Assembly: GCA_032718565.1 (NCBI GenBank)
Contig: JAVGVS010000094.1
Span: 501,121 to 565,120, forward strand
From: Distichodus sexfasciatus
Lineage: Eukaryota; Chordata; Actinopteri; Characiformes; Distichodontidae
Direction of reading: 5' to 3'
Length of the DNA: 64,000 nucleotides
Both the position numbers and the translations under genes were made by a program. The notes under the pieces are model-generated. The model had not been told where the DNA came from, searched no databases, and saw nothing but the letters and a program-made list of their open reading frames with translations. Shown here one piece after another: positions 49,070 to 60,805 of the stretch (position 1 is the first letter of the stretch; each line of letters starts with the position of its first letter).

Positions 49070-49821
49070 CATACTTTTCATACTTTTCTATGCGGTGGTA
49101 TGCATCTCAGGAAATAGCCGATGTTGTAGCTTAACGGCTCTCTACGCAGTAGATGGTGCACATGGAGTGTCACACGCGCCCTATTTGACTTGGTACACTA
49201 CATAGGGCGTGAAGTGACTCTTTCTTAAAATGCTGCGCACTAGGGCTGCACGATATTAGGAAAACATGCGATATGCGATAATGTTGTTGAGTGTTGCGAT
49301 GGCGATATCACATGCGATAAGTAAGTAAAAACTTAGCCTTTATAGTGTTAATGTTTTTCTGCTTTGGATTTGCTGGTAACATAGACTCCAGACGCTGACT
49401 ACTAGGGGCGGACATAAGGCAGTAGGCTCCATCTGATTGGCCAAATATGTTGATATGAAGAGCTTTGGAAAAACACCATTTATCGCAGTTCAGTCAGTCT
49501 TTCGCGATATGTATATTGCGCATGTTGATATTGCGATGACGATAAATTTGCGATATATTGTGCAACCCTACTGCGCACTATGCTGGAAATACTCCCCCGC
49601 CCTCGCTTCAATCTGCTTTCACATACGCTTGACTTGGAGCGGTGCTAGAAATGTCAGAACTGTGGCGTTATTTTTGTGCCAAAATTCTGAGTGGAACTTT
49701 GGCCAGCAAAATATCTTGTCTTTACGCGCTCAACTCTGACTTCCTCGTTGATCCGCATCGGCAGATATAAGCACGAAAAATATCGGGCATCGGCCCTTAA
49801 TTCCCATATCGTGCATCCCTA
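49070..49821 (+). mobile_element. Non-autonomous element with ATCGTGCATCCCTA terminus, interrupted
   Basis: The right end reads CCCATATCGTGCATCCCTA. Blocks such as GTGGTATGCATCTCAGGAAA and TTATTTTTGTGCCAAAATTC are shared with 55,137-55,824, so this is a repeat family. The copy is split by a second element at 49,241-49,570. The left boundary is uncertain. Confidence 0.65.
49241..49570. mobile_element. 330-bp hAT MITE with 8-bp target duplication, nested insertion
   Basis: The left end TAGGGCTGCACGATAT and the complement of the right end TAGGGTTGCACAATAT are inverted, differing at two positions. A perfect direct repeat CTGCGCAC flanks it (49,233-49,240 and 49,571-49,578). The interior carries repeated GCGATATCAC / GCGATATGTA motifs. 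It sits inside the older element at about 49,070-49,821, giving a clear order of insertion. Confidence 0.93.
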
Positions 49822-50487
49822 AACAAAATAATTGTTTATAATCGTAACTGAGGTAAACAAAAATTTGAGGTGGTATCACCCAGCCCTATGATAATGATGT
49901 CGTTGTCTGGTGTGACACTAACACTTTCTATTTTTCTCAGATGGAATCCAACAAATTACTTTTTTCCCGCAAATCCATTGGTAAAGAGATTTTACAGATG
50001 ACGGAGGGAGGAGAGCGAGGGAAGAGATTGGGATCTGTCTGTTTGCTCATATGTTTTCATGGTAAAGAGATGAAGACAAGTGTGGGGGCATGTACAGTAG
50101 ATGAAGTCAGAGATTAGTGTGTGTTTGTGTGTGTGTGACAGAACAAAACCGCAGACTGAAGAGGAATTGAAATCACTCAGGAGGCGCAGCCGTGGTTATT
50201 TTTATTGTTTTATTTATTGAAGAGGGACATCCACGGCTTGAGCAGTAGTATTCCCCGTCATCGCTCCTTATTTGGAGCTGAGGAGGAGAGGAAGGAGAAG
50301 GTGTGTCATTGTTTCCATTTTTCCATCCTACTTGTTGAATGAATAAGTCGAGTGTTTTCCCCCGTCAGTTCTGTTCAGAGCGGGCAGGAGAATGCTCCAA
50401 GTCTGTGGCGGCTTTCGGGAAGTGTTTGTGATTTGATATTTTTTGTCTGGATGCTTGTGGGTCTTTCCGTGGAGTTGTAGCGAGAGC
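49822..50487. other. Spacer after ARCN1, mostly unique
   Basis: Apart from a hAT-like end at 49,840-49,888 (GAGGTGGTATCACCCAGCCC) and a short GT run near 50,120, I see nothing recognisable before the candidate exon at 50,488. Confidence 0.4.
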
Positions 50488-50565
50488 ATGAGCTGTGCGA
50501 TGATCTGCGGTGTCTACGGCCCCGAAAAGAGCCACAGAGCCGCTCGTAAGAGGGTCCGCTTTCAA
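50488..50565 (+). CDS. Candidate first coding exon of an unidentified gene
   Basis: An ATG opens 26 codons starting MSCAMICGVY and ending HRAARKRVRFQ, followed by a good donor, CAA|GTAAGG, in phase 0. The tail is basic and contains KRVRF, which fits the RVxF docking motif for protein phosphatase 1. I do not recognise the protein. In human the gene after ARCN1 is PHLDB1, but this peptide does not resemble the PHLDB1 start I know. A second exon was not established. It could also be chance. Confidence 0.25.
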
Positions 50566-53100
50566 GTAAGGTCTCTTTTTTTTTATCTCAGATTTTTACT
50601 TGTTTTAAGCCAAAATTTAGTCTCTATTTTTATTATGTAAATCAACAGTATTAAAGTTATTCTCATTTTAAGTAGTTAATGAATATTTAGTACAATATTA
50701 ATAACCATTTGACATAGAAAACCTGGAAAAGCCCAAAATGGAAAACCAGTTAAAATCATAGAAATTAACATGAAAAACAAAAATTAAGAATTTATTAGAT
50801 GAAAGAGTTCATAAGATTAAAATACATCTGTAGGGTAGGGAAATCACCAGGCTTAAAAGGTTAAAAGTATGTTTTAAGAATTATGTTTTTTAGAATTAGG
50901 CTTAGTTTTGGACTAAACTGCAATACAAGTGAGATTTACCACTGAAACACGAAGCTACTCTTAGGCTTTTCTGAAATTTGCTCTAAGTGGTGGAGTTTGA
51001 TAGATGTTTATGGGCAACTTGTTCCAACATTGCTGCATAAAAAGGCAAGGCTGCTACTGCTAATTTATCTTTTGATCGATTGATCAGTTGAAAGATTAAA
51101 AGATTGTTAGAGAGAGAGATTGTGTGGAAGGATGGGTAGAGAGATGAATGGATGGATGGATGGATGGATGGTGTGAATGATAGATAGATGTATTGCTTAT
51201 TAAGTTTTTGTGTTATTTTGTAGGACAGTTCATTTCAGTGATAAACAAATTGACTATAATAAGTGACTACTACTTCACGGTGGTAAAGGTCTTCGCTATA
51301 GTACCTGTAATTGTCCACTAGGGGTCAGACTTACTAACACATGTCCCTCCATTAAAGGTTGACCCAGTGTGCCAAACAGTCTTATGTAACTCAGCAGGAC
51401 ACTTCACTAGCCCCCTTTTCTTCTCACCAACGCTGGAAACTTCTCTTCTTTACCTCCAGACGACTGCTTCCGCCCCCCGTGAACGAGACCACTTTCATGT
51501 TTTAATGAGTTCTCCTTAATGAGCACCTTTTTATACCTTCACTACCTTTATTGATTACTTTCATGTGATGGTTTTAATCAGATCTGGAACAGGATCAGGG
51601 GATCTGGGGGCTTTTGTGAAAGATGAAAGTATGTCTCTCATCTAAGCATCTTTTAAAGATTTGTAAAACTTTTTAGGATGAGTAGAGTGTATGAAAACAG
51701 AGCATGCAAAATGAATGGAAGAGCAGAACAGCATTACAAGTGGTTACGAGTTGTAGATATCCACAAATAGAAATAAAGTCATCCTGAATTATAGTAATAT
51801 AAGTACAAAAAACTAAAGATATAATATAAATAGTATATGTGTCAGTTCCAAATATCGGTCTTAGAGTTATATATATATATAAAAACACGCCTTACCTCCA
51901 GTGAAAATTGTAATAATCCTCAAACTGTAGAAATAACAGAGCATCTAACTTACAAAGCAGAGTTAATGGGTTGGGGTTCCCATTAAAGTGGCCAGTATGA
52001 TTGTGTATTCTCTTGTCCAATCAGATTCGGTTATGTTAAGCGTCCACATCTCCTCCAGTTTGTCCCGCCACATCTCACCAAGTTCAATGTAATTATCATA
52101 ATTATTTGGCAGCATGTCATTTAACAAGATCTCTTTAAAAAATTTGTAATTGAAATCTTTTCATCAGACTCTGTCCTCTGCCCCGTTTTTACCACATCGT
52201 CTGTCCCAGGTCACGTTCGCTCCAGACATGGTCGGGTGGGTGTTGCGTCTCGTCTCGTCTCGCCTCGTCTCTGGGTTGGAAGCGAGGTGGGAGTGTGTGC
52301 GGTTTATTTCGGGACAAAACAAGCATGACACACCAGCAGCATGAACCGGGCCCAGGCCAGCTTGAACACATTACACCAACCGAGACAGAGTCCAAAACCA
52401 GCAAAACACTCCGTAACTCTGTTTCTCACTGAGGCCGACAAAATAAATCATTTCACAACATTCCCTGGCCACCGAATTTCTATTTGTGTCCACGTTGTTC
52501 TTTCAGAGCACAGCTGGGGTAGTTTTATGCACGTTTTGTTTGAACTTAATTGAATTTTAATTCTACGCCTGGCCAAGCCGCTTTGTTGGCCGAAGCTCTG
52601 GATGTGGTGGTGAGGAAGTGATTTATTTTTTAAAGCTGTTTATGGGATTTCAGAACAGAAATGACTTTATTCTATTCACTGTTTATGCGGTTACAGATAT
52701 GTGAAATCGTCTCAAATTTGTTGGCTTTGTACAGAACGGCAGCCGTGCAATAAAGCGCCGAAATTTCAGCTCCCTGTTTGTCGATGGGGGGAAAAACAGA
52801 GGAAAAAAATGGACAGAACTTGAATGAGTGTATATGAGCACCCCACATCGCTGATGGCACTCACTTAAATTATTCTCAGTGTAATTACTCAAGTACAGTA
52901 CAACTACTTGTGTCTGATTCTGGAAGATCTCACGACTTCATGTAAAAGTGAGCAACACTCTCTCTCTAAATCTGCTCTTCGTCCGCGGTTTCCACTGAAT
53001 CGACCTTATTGTCGTTCCTCCCACCTCCTGTCTGTCGTTCCTCTCATCCGTCTATCCGTCTCTCTCTCTGAGCCGGTGCTGTGTTCACTGTTCCAGAGCC
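50566..53100. other. Non-coding stretch, nothing firm
   Basis: Mostly AT-rich unique sequence with an (ATGG)n run at 51,147-51,171. Around 52,207 a possible acceptor GTCCCAG is followed by GTCACGTTCGCTCCAGACATG and a donor-like GTCGGG, but this 21-bp candidate is too weak to call an exon. Confidence 0.4.
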
Positions 53101-53139
53101 TGAACAAGTGTGAGCTCTTCAGCTGCTGGCATAAAGAGC

Positions 53140-53152
53140 TGCCTTGTGTCCG

Positions 53153-53183
<31 letters not shown>

Positions 53184-53549
53184 AGAGAGGGAGGGATACA
53201 GAGTCTGGGCTTGAATCGGAGAGAGCGAGAGAACGCGGGACAGTGGGAGGGCAGAGGGAGAAAGAGTGCGGTTGTGTGGGTGGAGGGAGAGAGAGAAGGG
53301 GAAGGGAACATATTTGTCTCCCATCACTAGCTGCAAGTGGTTTGTGGAGAAGTTTTAGGCTGGAGAGAGAGAGAGAGAGAGGAAGAAGAAGAGAGAGATA
53401 GAGGGAGGAAGAGAGAGAGATATATAGAGAGAGAAAGAGAGAGTATCCAGGTTTTGGATTATAATCCCGACTGAGATTACATGCTGGAGGAGAGCAGCTC
53501 TCATTCTTCACTCTCACTACATCATGTCTTCTGAGACTTTTTGAACAGG
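53140..53549 (+). other. Possible GA-rich 5' UTR exon
   Basis: A GA-rich stretch with several (GA)n runs (for example 53,152-53,180 and 53,364-53,381) ends in CTTTTTGAACAG followed by the donor-like GTAAAG at 53,550. A CT-rich stretch begins directly after. It has the look of a first untranslated exon, but there is no direct proof. Confidence 0.2.
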
Positions 53550-53553
53550 TAAA

Positions 53554-53730
53554 GTTGATCTCTCTCTCTCTCTCTCGTCATTCTCTCTCTCTCGTTTAAT
53601 TATCTCTCTCTGTCTCTTTCTATATTTTTATCTCTTAGTTTATTTTCTGTTCGTCTGTCTGTCTGTCTGTCTGTCCTCTCTCTTTCTCTCTGTCCATCTC
53701 AGTGTGTAAGTCTATCTTACTGTTTATTTC

Positions 53731-53770
<40 letters not shown>

Positions 53771-53860
53771 ATTCATTCTCTTTAATTCTCCCTTATTCTA
53801 TTCATCCCTCTCCCTATATCTCTTACTCTCATTCTGTGTAACTTGGTGTCTCTCTCTCTC
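53554..53860 (+). repeat. (TC)n-rich polypyrimidine tract
   Basis: Several TC runs (about 53,560-53,595 and 53,738-53,766) and a (CTGT)n run near 53,655-53,675. Confidence 0.85.
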
Positions 53861-54615
53861 TCTTACGTCTAGTTGTCTTGTATAGTTTTAGCTTTAACTA
53901 TACAAATACAGCGTAGAGTCTCGGCTTCTAAATTGTGTGTGTGTGTGTGTGGCAACAAGACTGCACAAAAACATTCAACTTCTCTCTGAGTCGGCGTAAA
54001 GTTGCAAGTTGAGCGCTTTTCTCCTGAATCTGTGTCAGAATTAGCTGTAGAAGAGGAAGAGCTGGAGAGGAAGAGGAAGTGGAGAAGATGCTGAGAGCAG
54101 GAAATATTCATGTCACTTCATCTCATGTATTATTACATCACTCTGCTAGATAAATTTAGCTTTTAACCGAAGTGTCGCAGGTTACTGGCTCTTACGAAGT
54201 GTGTGTGTGTGAGAGAGAGAGGGAGTGATGAGCCAGAATCTGGAGCACATGTCCAGCGGATCATAGCCCTGACCTCAACACGCACAATCAACCTGTTGTC
54301 CCAGTGGAGACAGCGCTGGGAGAGGGAGTGTGTGTCAAGATCCACGCTCTTACACAGTGTTGGGGAAGCTACTTTTAAATGACAGCTTTTTAAGCAGGAA
54401 CACGTCACCCGGCTGTAATTCTACTGGCGTTTTAAGTAGGGATGCACCCATCTGACTTTTTCAGTTCCGATACCAGTGCCCATAGGTGGGCTTCAGATAT
54501 CATCCGGTCCTGAGCACCATTTTTAATGAAAAAGTCGTGTATTTCTCTGAGAGGAGGAGACTGAGATTATTCTGAGGTTACGCTTAAGGAAATGCTTGAC
54601 TTAAATACAGTTTTC

Positions 54616-54966
54616 GGCACGGCGGCGCAGTGGTTAGCGCTGCCGCCGCACAGCGACAAGGTCCTGGGTTCGAACCCCGGGGACGGCCGTAGGGTCTTTC
54701 TGTGTGGAGTTTCCATGCTCTCCCTGTGTTTGCATGGGTTTCTTCCAGGGGCGCCGGTCCAAAGGCATGCACTGTAGGTTAATTGGCAGCTCTGAATTGG
54801 CCCCGTAAGGTGTGAATATGTGTGTGACCGTGTGAGTGTGTGTCCTGCGGTGTTTTGGTGCCTGCCCAGGGGTGTTCCCCGCCTTGTGCCCGAAAGTTCC
54901 CGGGATAGGCTCTGGTCCCCTCACGACCCCAGTTGGGATTAAGTTCAGATAATGAATGAATGAATG
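54616..54966 (+). mobile_element. V-SINE (DANA/Mermaid-like), 13-bp target duplication
   Basis: The tRNA-like head has GGCGCAGTGGTTAGCGCTG (A box) and GGTTCGAACCC (B box). The conserved central module CTGTGTGGAGTTTCCATGCT and a tail CAGATAATGAATGAATGAATG follow. A perfect direct repeat AAATACAGTTTTC flanks it at 54,603-54,615 and 54,967-54,979. The (GAAT)n tail is typical of V-SINEs. Confidence 0.93.
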
Positions 54967-55136
54967 AAATACAGTTTTCTATGTTTTAGAGTTGGAACAA
55001 AGTTTCTAACACAAAACTGTTTGTGTGTGTGATATATGATTGTCATGAGCTGGTTTGCAGCACACTGCAAGAGGGTAAATCAGCAATGAATTTAGAATTT
55101 ATTTTTATCTCAGGTTGATAATTGCTTTTTTACAGT

Positions 55137-55824
55137 ATAAGTCATCAGTATCGGACCGATGCTTAGATTTGCCCGATGTTTCCTTCCGATATTTGATGAT
55201 GCATTTGTTGCACGTCGGTAAGTTAGCGCTTGTGTCAGGCATGTCCAAAGTCCGGGATGGGATTATATACGGCCCGCGCCTTCTGTCTTAAAATATATGG
55301 CTTATTTTGTTCACAATTTTTGAACACACAGTGGACCGTGCATGAGCAAAATCTGTTGTCTTTACGCACTCAACTCTGTTTGCACACTCGCTCAAAGTAA
55401 ACTGCACGTTTGCCTCACTTAACGAATGTGAGCTTGCACACAGGCTGTGTCCCGAGCTGTGTACTACTGCACTTAATAGTATGGTAGGTAAGGCGCTCTT
55501 ATTATACTTTTCTATGTGGTAGTATGCATCTCAGGAAATAGCCGGGGTTGTAGCTTAATAGCTGTCTACACACTAGGTAGTGCACATGAAGAGTCACATG
55601 CGCCCTGTTTGACGCTCGCTTGACTTGACGCTGTGTTAGAAATAGTTATGAGTTATGCCGTTATTTTTGTGCCAAAATTCTGAGCATGCAGTGTACCTGA
55701 ACATGCTCAACTCTGCCTGCGCTCTCACTCGATTCTGCCTTCCTCAGTTATCGCCATCGTGTCTGCAATTATGAACATGGAAAATATCGGCATCGGCCAA
55801 TAATCCCCATATCGTGCATCCCTA
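55137..55824 (+). mobile_element. Second copy of the ATCGTGCATCCCTA element, uninterrupted
   Basis: Starts near GTATCGGACCGATGC and ends CCCATATCGTGCATCCCTA. It shares GTAGTATGCATCTCAGGAAA and TTATTTTTGTGCCAAAATTC with 49,070-49,821. At the position where that copy carries a MITE, this one runs through. Confidence 0.65.
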
Positions 55825-56308
55825 ATTTTCACGCTTTAATTTAAGTTTAAATTTTTAGGCGTATGTGAGGATATCATTTTTCCCACGCATCATAATTCCC
55901 ATTTCCCACAGGCGTGATCTCCAGTTTCCACTCAGGATTCTCCAGGTTTATCCCAACACGGAAAACTAATCCCACAAACACAAAAGACAGAAAGTTTTAG
56001 TGACTTGTGCTTCAGTTCTCCTGTTTTCACACTCATCATGTTTCCAGGCCAGTTCTCACACACACACACACACACACACACATTTTTTCCTGGCGTGACA
56101 CAGTTTTATTTCTTTACTCATCTTTTCTTTTTGACAGATTTACTGGCTTTTAATATCGCATCTTTCTGAGGACAGAGAATTAGAACCAGGCTTGTGTGGA
56201 ATTTTGGCTCACAGACACACACAACCTCAACACACACACACACTTCTCTGTTTAGATTAGGAAGATGTGCCCTGAAGCAGCATGTCTAGATTGGGTCACG
56301 ATGCAGTG

Positions 56309-56501
56309 TGTGTGTCTGTGTGTGTCTGTGTCTGTGTGTCTCTGTGTCTCTGTGTGTCTGTCTTTGTGTGTCTGTGTGTCTGTGTCTGTGTGTCTGTGTC
56401 TGTGTGTCTGTGTCTGTGTGTCTTTGTGTGTCTTTGTGTGTCTCTGTGTGTCTCTGTGTGTCTGTGTGTCTGTGTGTGTCTGTGTCTGTGTGTGTCTGTG
56501 T

Positions 56502-56541
<40 letters not shown>

Positions 56542-56543
56542 AT
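56309..56543 (+). repeat. (TGTGTCTG)n satellite-like array
   Basis: About 235 bp of TGTGTCTG and TGTGTCT units ends in a pure (TG)n run. All six frames open here only because of the repeat, giving Cys/Val/Ser or His/Thr proteins that are not genes. Further (GT)n runs lie at 56,643-56,682 and 56,775-56,839. Confidence 0.95.
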
Positions 56544-56640
56544 GTACAGGTGGAGGGTGAAGAAAGCTGCAGTCCTTCACCTGTGAGAAGACATGAGGTC
56601 CATTGTTGGGATATGGGGTTACAAAATTGCTCTGAAGATT

Positions 56641-56689
<49 letters not shown>

Positions 56690-56954
56690 TGTGTGCAGGT
56701 GTGCTTCTCAGCTTAATTCCAAATTCCTCAGCCTGCACAAAAAAGGCCTTGCAGTGCTGAGTGAAGCGAGAAAGTGTGTGTGTGTGTGTGTGTGTGCATG
56801 TGCGTGTGCGTGTGTGTGTGTGCGTGTGTGTGTGTGTGTTAGAGGCCTGTGCAGATTTAAAGATGTTTTTAAAAACAGATGAAGCAGGAATGTTGTGTTC
56901 CATCTTCTAGTCAAAACATGTAAATGTATTCCAGAAAAGACTCACTCGCTCTCC

Positions 56955-57840
56955 CTTGCTGTCCTCTCTCTCTCTCTTCCTCTCTCACACACTCACCCTC
57001 TCTCTCTCTCTCTTTCCCTCTCTCTCTCTCTCTCTCTCTTCCTCTCTCTCCCTCTCTCTCTCCTCCTCTCTCTCTCACACACTCACCCTCTTTCTCTCTC
57101 TCTTTCCCTCTCTCTCTCTCTCCCCCCCTCTCTCTCTCCTCTCTCTCTCTCTCTCTCCTCTCTCACACACTCACCCCCCTCCTCTCCTCACACACCTCAC
57201 CCCTCTCTCTCTCTCTCCTCTCTCTCTCTCCATCTCTCTCTCTTTTTCCCTCCCTCTCTCACACACACCCTCTCTCTCTCCCTTCCCCCCCCCTCTCTCT
57301 CTCTCTCTCTTCCACACTCACTCTCTCTCTCTCTCTCTCTCTCTACCACATCTCTCTTCCTAGGTCTCTCCTTCCCTCTCTATCCCTCTTTATCCTTGTT
57401 GCTCTCCTCCTTTTCTCTCTCTCTTCCTCCATCTGTTTTGCCCTCTCTCTGTCTCCCTCTAACCCTCTCGCTCTCTCTCTCTTTCTCTCACACACACACT
57501 CTCTCACTTCATCGTTGTCTCTTCTCATTTCCTGTATTCTCATTTCATCTCCTTGCCTCTCCACTCTTCTCCTCTCTTCTTCTCTGTTTTCCTCTGTTCT
57601 TTTGTCCTCTCCTCTTTTCTCTTCTCTTTTCCTCTCTACTCCTTTCTTCTCTTGTCATTTCTTCCCCTCTCCACTCTTCTCCTCTTCATTTTTTTCTTCT
57701 CTTTCTCTTTCCCCTCTTCTGCTCAGTTTTTTTGCTCCTAATTTCTCCCCAGTCTCTTCCTTCCTCTCTCCTCTCTTGTCTATTCTCTTCTCCTCTCCTT
57801 TGATGTCTTTTCTTCTGCTCTTCTTTCCTTTTCTCCTACA
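56955..57840 (+). repeat. About 890-bp polypyrimidine (C/T) tract
   Basis: Nearly all bases on the plus strand are C or T, with CTCTCT runs and interspersed CACACTCAC. The 302- and 323-residue Ser/Leu frames that cross it are repeat artefacts. Further tracts of the same type lie at 58,799-59,066 and 59,705-60,020. Confidence 0.95.
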
Positions 57841-57869
57841 TATTGATTTGATCAAACATGATCATGGTC

Positions 57870-58200
57870 GAGCAGCACGGTGGCGCAGTGGTTAGCGCTC
57901 CCGCCTCACAGCGAGGAGGTCCTGGGTTCGAACCCCGGGGATGGCCGTAGGGTCTTTCTGTGTGGAGTTTGCGTGCTCGCCCCGTGTTCGCGTGGGTTTT
58001 CTCCGGGTGCTTCGGTTTCCTCCCACAGACCAAAGGCATGTAATGTAGGTTAATTGGTGACTCTAAATTGGCCCTGTAATATGTGAGTGTGTGTGTGCTC
58101 TGCCCAGGGTTGGCCCCTACCTTGCGCCCGTAAGTTCCCGGGATAGGCTCCAGTCCCCCTGCGACCCCAGTTGGGATAAAGCGGTTCGGATAATGAATGA
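57870..58200 (+). mobile_element. V-SINE (DANA/Mermaid-like), 12-bp target duplication
   Basis: The head has GGTGGCGCAGTGGTTAGCGC and the B box GGTTCGAACCC at 57,925-57,935. The V-type core CTGTGTGGAGTTTGCGTGCT, then GGGTTTTCTCCGGGTGCTTC, is well preserved. The tail is GCGGTTCGGATAATGAATGA. A perfect direct repeat ATGATCATGGTC flanks it (57,858-57,869 and 58,201-58,212). It looks less diverged than the 54.6-kb copy. Confidence 0.95.
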
Positions 58201-58212
58201 ATGATCATGGTC

Positions 58213-60762
58213 TTGTATCGACCAGGCTGTAGTATGAAACTCTTGGTTCCAGGCCCAGTTCTGGTTCTGGTTCTGGTTCAGTTTCAGTTGTTGTGTGGAA
58301 GTGATTGATAGAAGTCTCCAGAACGCGTGTTTTCATCGAGCTGTAAGTGTGCTTGGAGACGTTCCTCACTTTTTTTTTTACACACGGCGTCGGAGTTGGA
58401 AATATTAAAACTGCTCCAGATTTGGGGGAAGACGCCTGGCCCTCACTCCTGTCCCCGGAGAGAGAGCTGCCCCGTCTTGGGGTCACAACACAGGAAACCG
58501 TCTCTCTCTGGGTCCAGCTGCGCTCGCTCGCTTTGTTTGTTTGTGGGTTTGGCTTATTTGGAGGTTTCCGACGTCGCTCTCACACACCGTCTCCGACTCG
58601 GGGTCACGGAGAAACATCTCAAATATTCCCTTATTCCCTTTATTTCCTCCTTCTCTCTCTCCTGAGACTCTGCTGCTCGTCTTCATATATTCCCACGTTC
58701 TTCTCCCAGCATCTTCCTCCAGTGTCCATGTGGAGTGTGGGTGTGTGTGTGTGTGTGTGGAATCCTCGTGAGTCATATTGTTGTTTTTTGGAAAATCAGT
58801 TTCTCTCTCTCTCTCTTTCTCTTCTTTCTCCGCCCCTCATTCTTTCTTTCCTTCTCTCTCCCTCTTTCCTTTTTTCTCTTTCTCTCCTCTCTTCCTCTCT
58901 CCCCTCCTTCTCTTCTTTCTATTTCACTCTTCCCGCTCCATCTCTCTCGTTCTTTCCCTTTCTCTTCATTCTTGTTTCTCTTTCTCTTTTTTATTTCTCT
59001 CTCTCTCTCTCTTTCTGCCCTCTCTCCCTCTCCCCTTTATCTTACTCCCCCCCTCTTTCTCATGTTGTGTGTGTGTAATCCTCCTGAGTCTCTATCATTG
59101 TTTTTTGAAAACAAGTCACTAGTTAACTGTGACTCATTTGGAGGTTGTTTCATCGCGCAGCTGTTTTGTGTAAAACGGGAAAACACCAGGAAGAGGAAGC
59201 GAGGGCGAGGAACTCCACGCGGGATATCGAGGTGTTTTCCATTCGCCCGCCTCCCTGCCATGGCAACGAGAACGGAACCTGCTTTATCCCGATCCCACAT
59301 CGGCGTTTAAGTCGTAACCTTGTCCTGCCAATAAAAACACGCTGCTTACAACTGTTCTAACAATCTCCACAAGCCTCGTTCTGTCCAGAAATGGGCTTCC
59401 TTTTCATCACGCGGGAAGTGACCTGAGGAGAAATGGGACGTAATGTAAACGCCCTTTATGAGGGGGATGTTGTGGGGCGCAGGTGGCGTTGAGTTTGTGT
59501 TCGGCGTGTAAGTGGGTCTTGTTTGTGAATGTTAAAAGCTGTAAATCTCTCTTTGCTCAGTGAGTTTGTGGTCAGGAGAGAGGGCGAACGCCGGGGTCAG
59601 AGCGACCTGGAGCAGACTGTGTTCCTCCGTATCAGTCAGAAAGGTTGCAGATAAGAGATGTTAAAATTGCTGATTTTCTACTATTTTGAACACCTCGTTC
59701 TGTAGAAACTTCCTTCTCCGATCATCTCGTCTCTTGTTCAATCTTCTCATCTCTTCTCTTCTCATTTACTTCTTTCTCTTTTCCTCACCTCCCTTCTCCG
59801 CTCTTCTACTCTCTTCATCTACTCTTTTCTCTTCTCCTCTAGTCTCTTCCTGTGTTTTCTTCTCTCCTCTACTCTTTTCTCTTCTTCTCTTTCTTTCTGT
59901 TCTACTCTCACCTCCCCTCGTCTCTGTCCCTCTCTCTCCATCTTCTTTCCTTCTGCATGCTCTTCTCTCATCCTCCCATCTCTTCTCCTCTTTCCTCATC
60001 TTTTCTTCTCCTTCCTGTTTTTGCGTGTCTCTCAATAGTTTGGCAGGGTTAATGTGTATTTTAAAAATCAAGATGAGTGAGTTACCTCGTCGTCTTCCCT
60101 CACTCCCTCTCTCTCTCTCCACCCCTTCTATCAGCATGTAAGGCTTGCAGCAGATGAACGAGGATCAGAGAAATTCTTCTCTCTTTTCTCCCTCAGTAGG
60201 TTGTTTAGCTCATCTTAGAAATGTGATATTTACACCGAGCGTCAGGTAGCCCTCTCCCTCTCTCTCTCACACACACACACACTGTCCACCAGCTGTGGGT
60301 GCAGTAGCTGTAACTCCGAGCTCCGGTGTGTTTAGTCAGAGAAATGGACTGTACACAGTGGACGGAAGAGACAGGCAGAAACGAGACTAGAAGTAAACAG
60401 GAGATATAAGGTTTACAGCAGACTGGACACTGTTATGGCTCAGTATTTGGACAGCTCTTGAGTAGAAAATATGGTGAGTAACTTTATTTAGTGCTGTCTG
60501 AAAGACATATTTATTTAATTTTGATCGACAGCACTGACGTCAGTCAATGGCAAGACTGTTAAATGGTTAAATGACTTTAATATATCGGTTATGTGAATGT
60601 AACACATTCAGAGTATTTTGAATATATTCAGGTTTGTTCTGCTGCTAGTTGGTCACGCTTCTCTCTCTCTGGCCGAGATTCTTTATGCCACGTTCCAACT
60701 GTGCAGTCAGATTAGATATATTTTCCCAATGTGGTTTGGTCTGGTACTCTGACGTTCTGTAG

Positions 60763-60805
<43 letters not shown>

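Noticed and set aside
52207..52230. 21-bp microexon candidate that would join in frame to 50,565
   Set aside because: Very short, weak donor GTCGGG, and no homology to test it.
54625..54685. tRNA-like head with GGTTCGAACCC
   Set aside because: Part of a V-SINE with target duplications; the same applies to 57,880-57,940.
56286..56642. Cys/Val/Ser and His/Thr repeat frames on both strands
   Set aside because: Artefacts of the TGTGTCTG array.
56895..57895. Open frames of 302 and 323 residues, Ser/Leu-rich
   Set aside because: Produced by the (CT)n tract; opens in several frames at once and lacks any domain.
58347..59310. Open frames of 243 and 191 residues
   Set aside because: Mostly translations of C/T-rich sequence (Ser/Leu/Phe strings); no splice sites or homology.
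60300..60475. Possible 5' UTR exon ending ATG next to GTGAGT, like ARCN1 exon 1
   Set aside because: ATGGTGAGT occurs often by chance; no promoter features or following exon were found.
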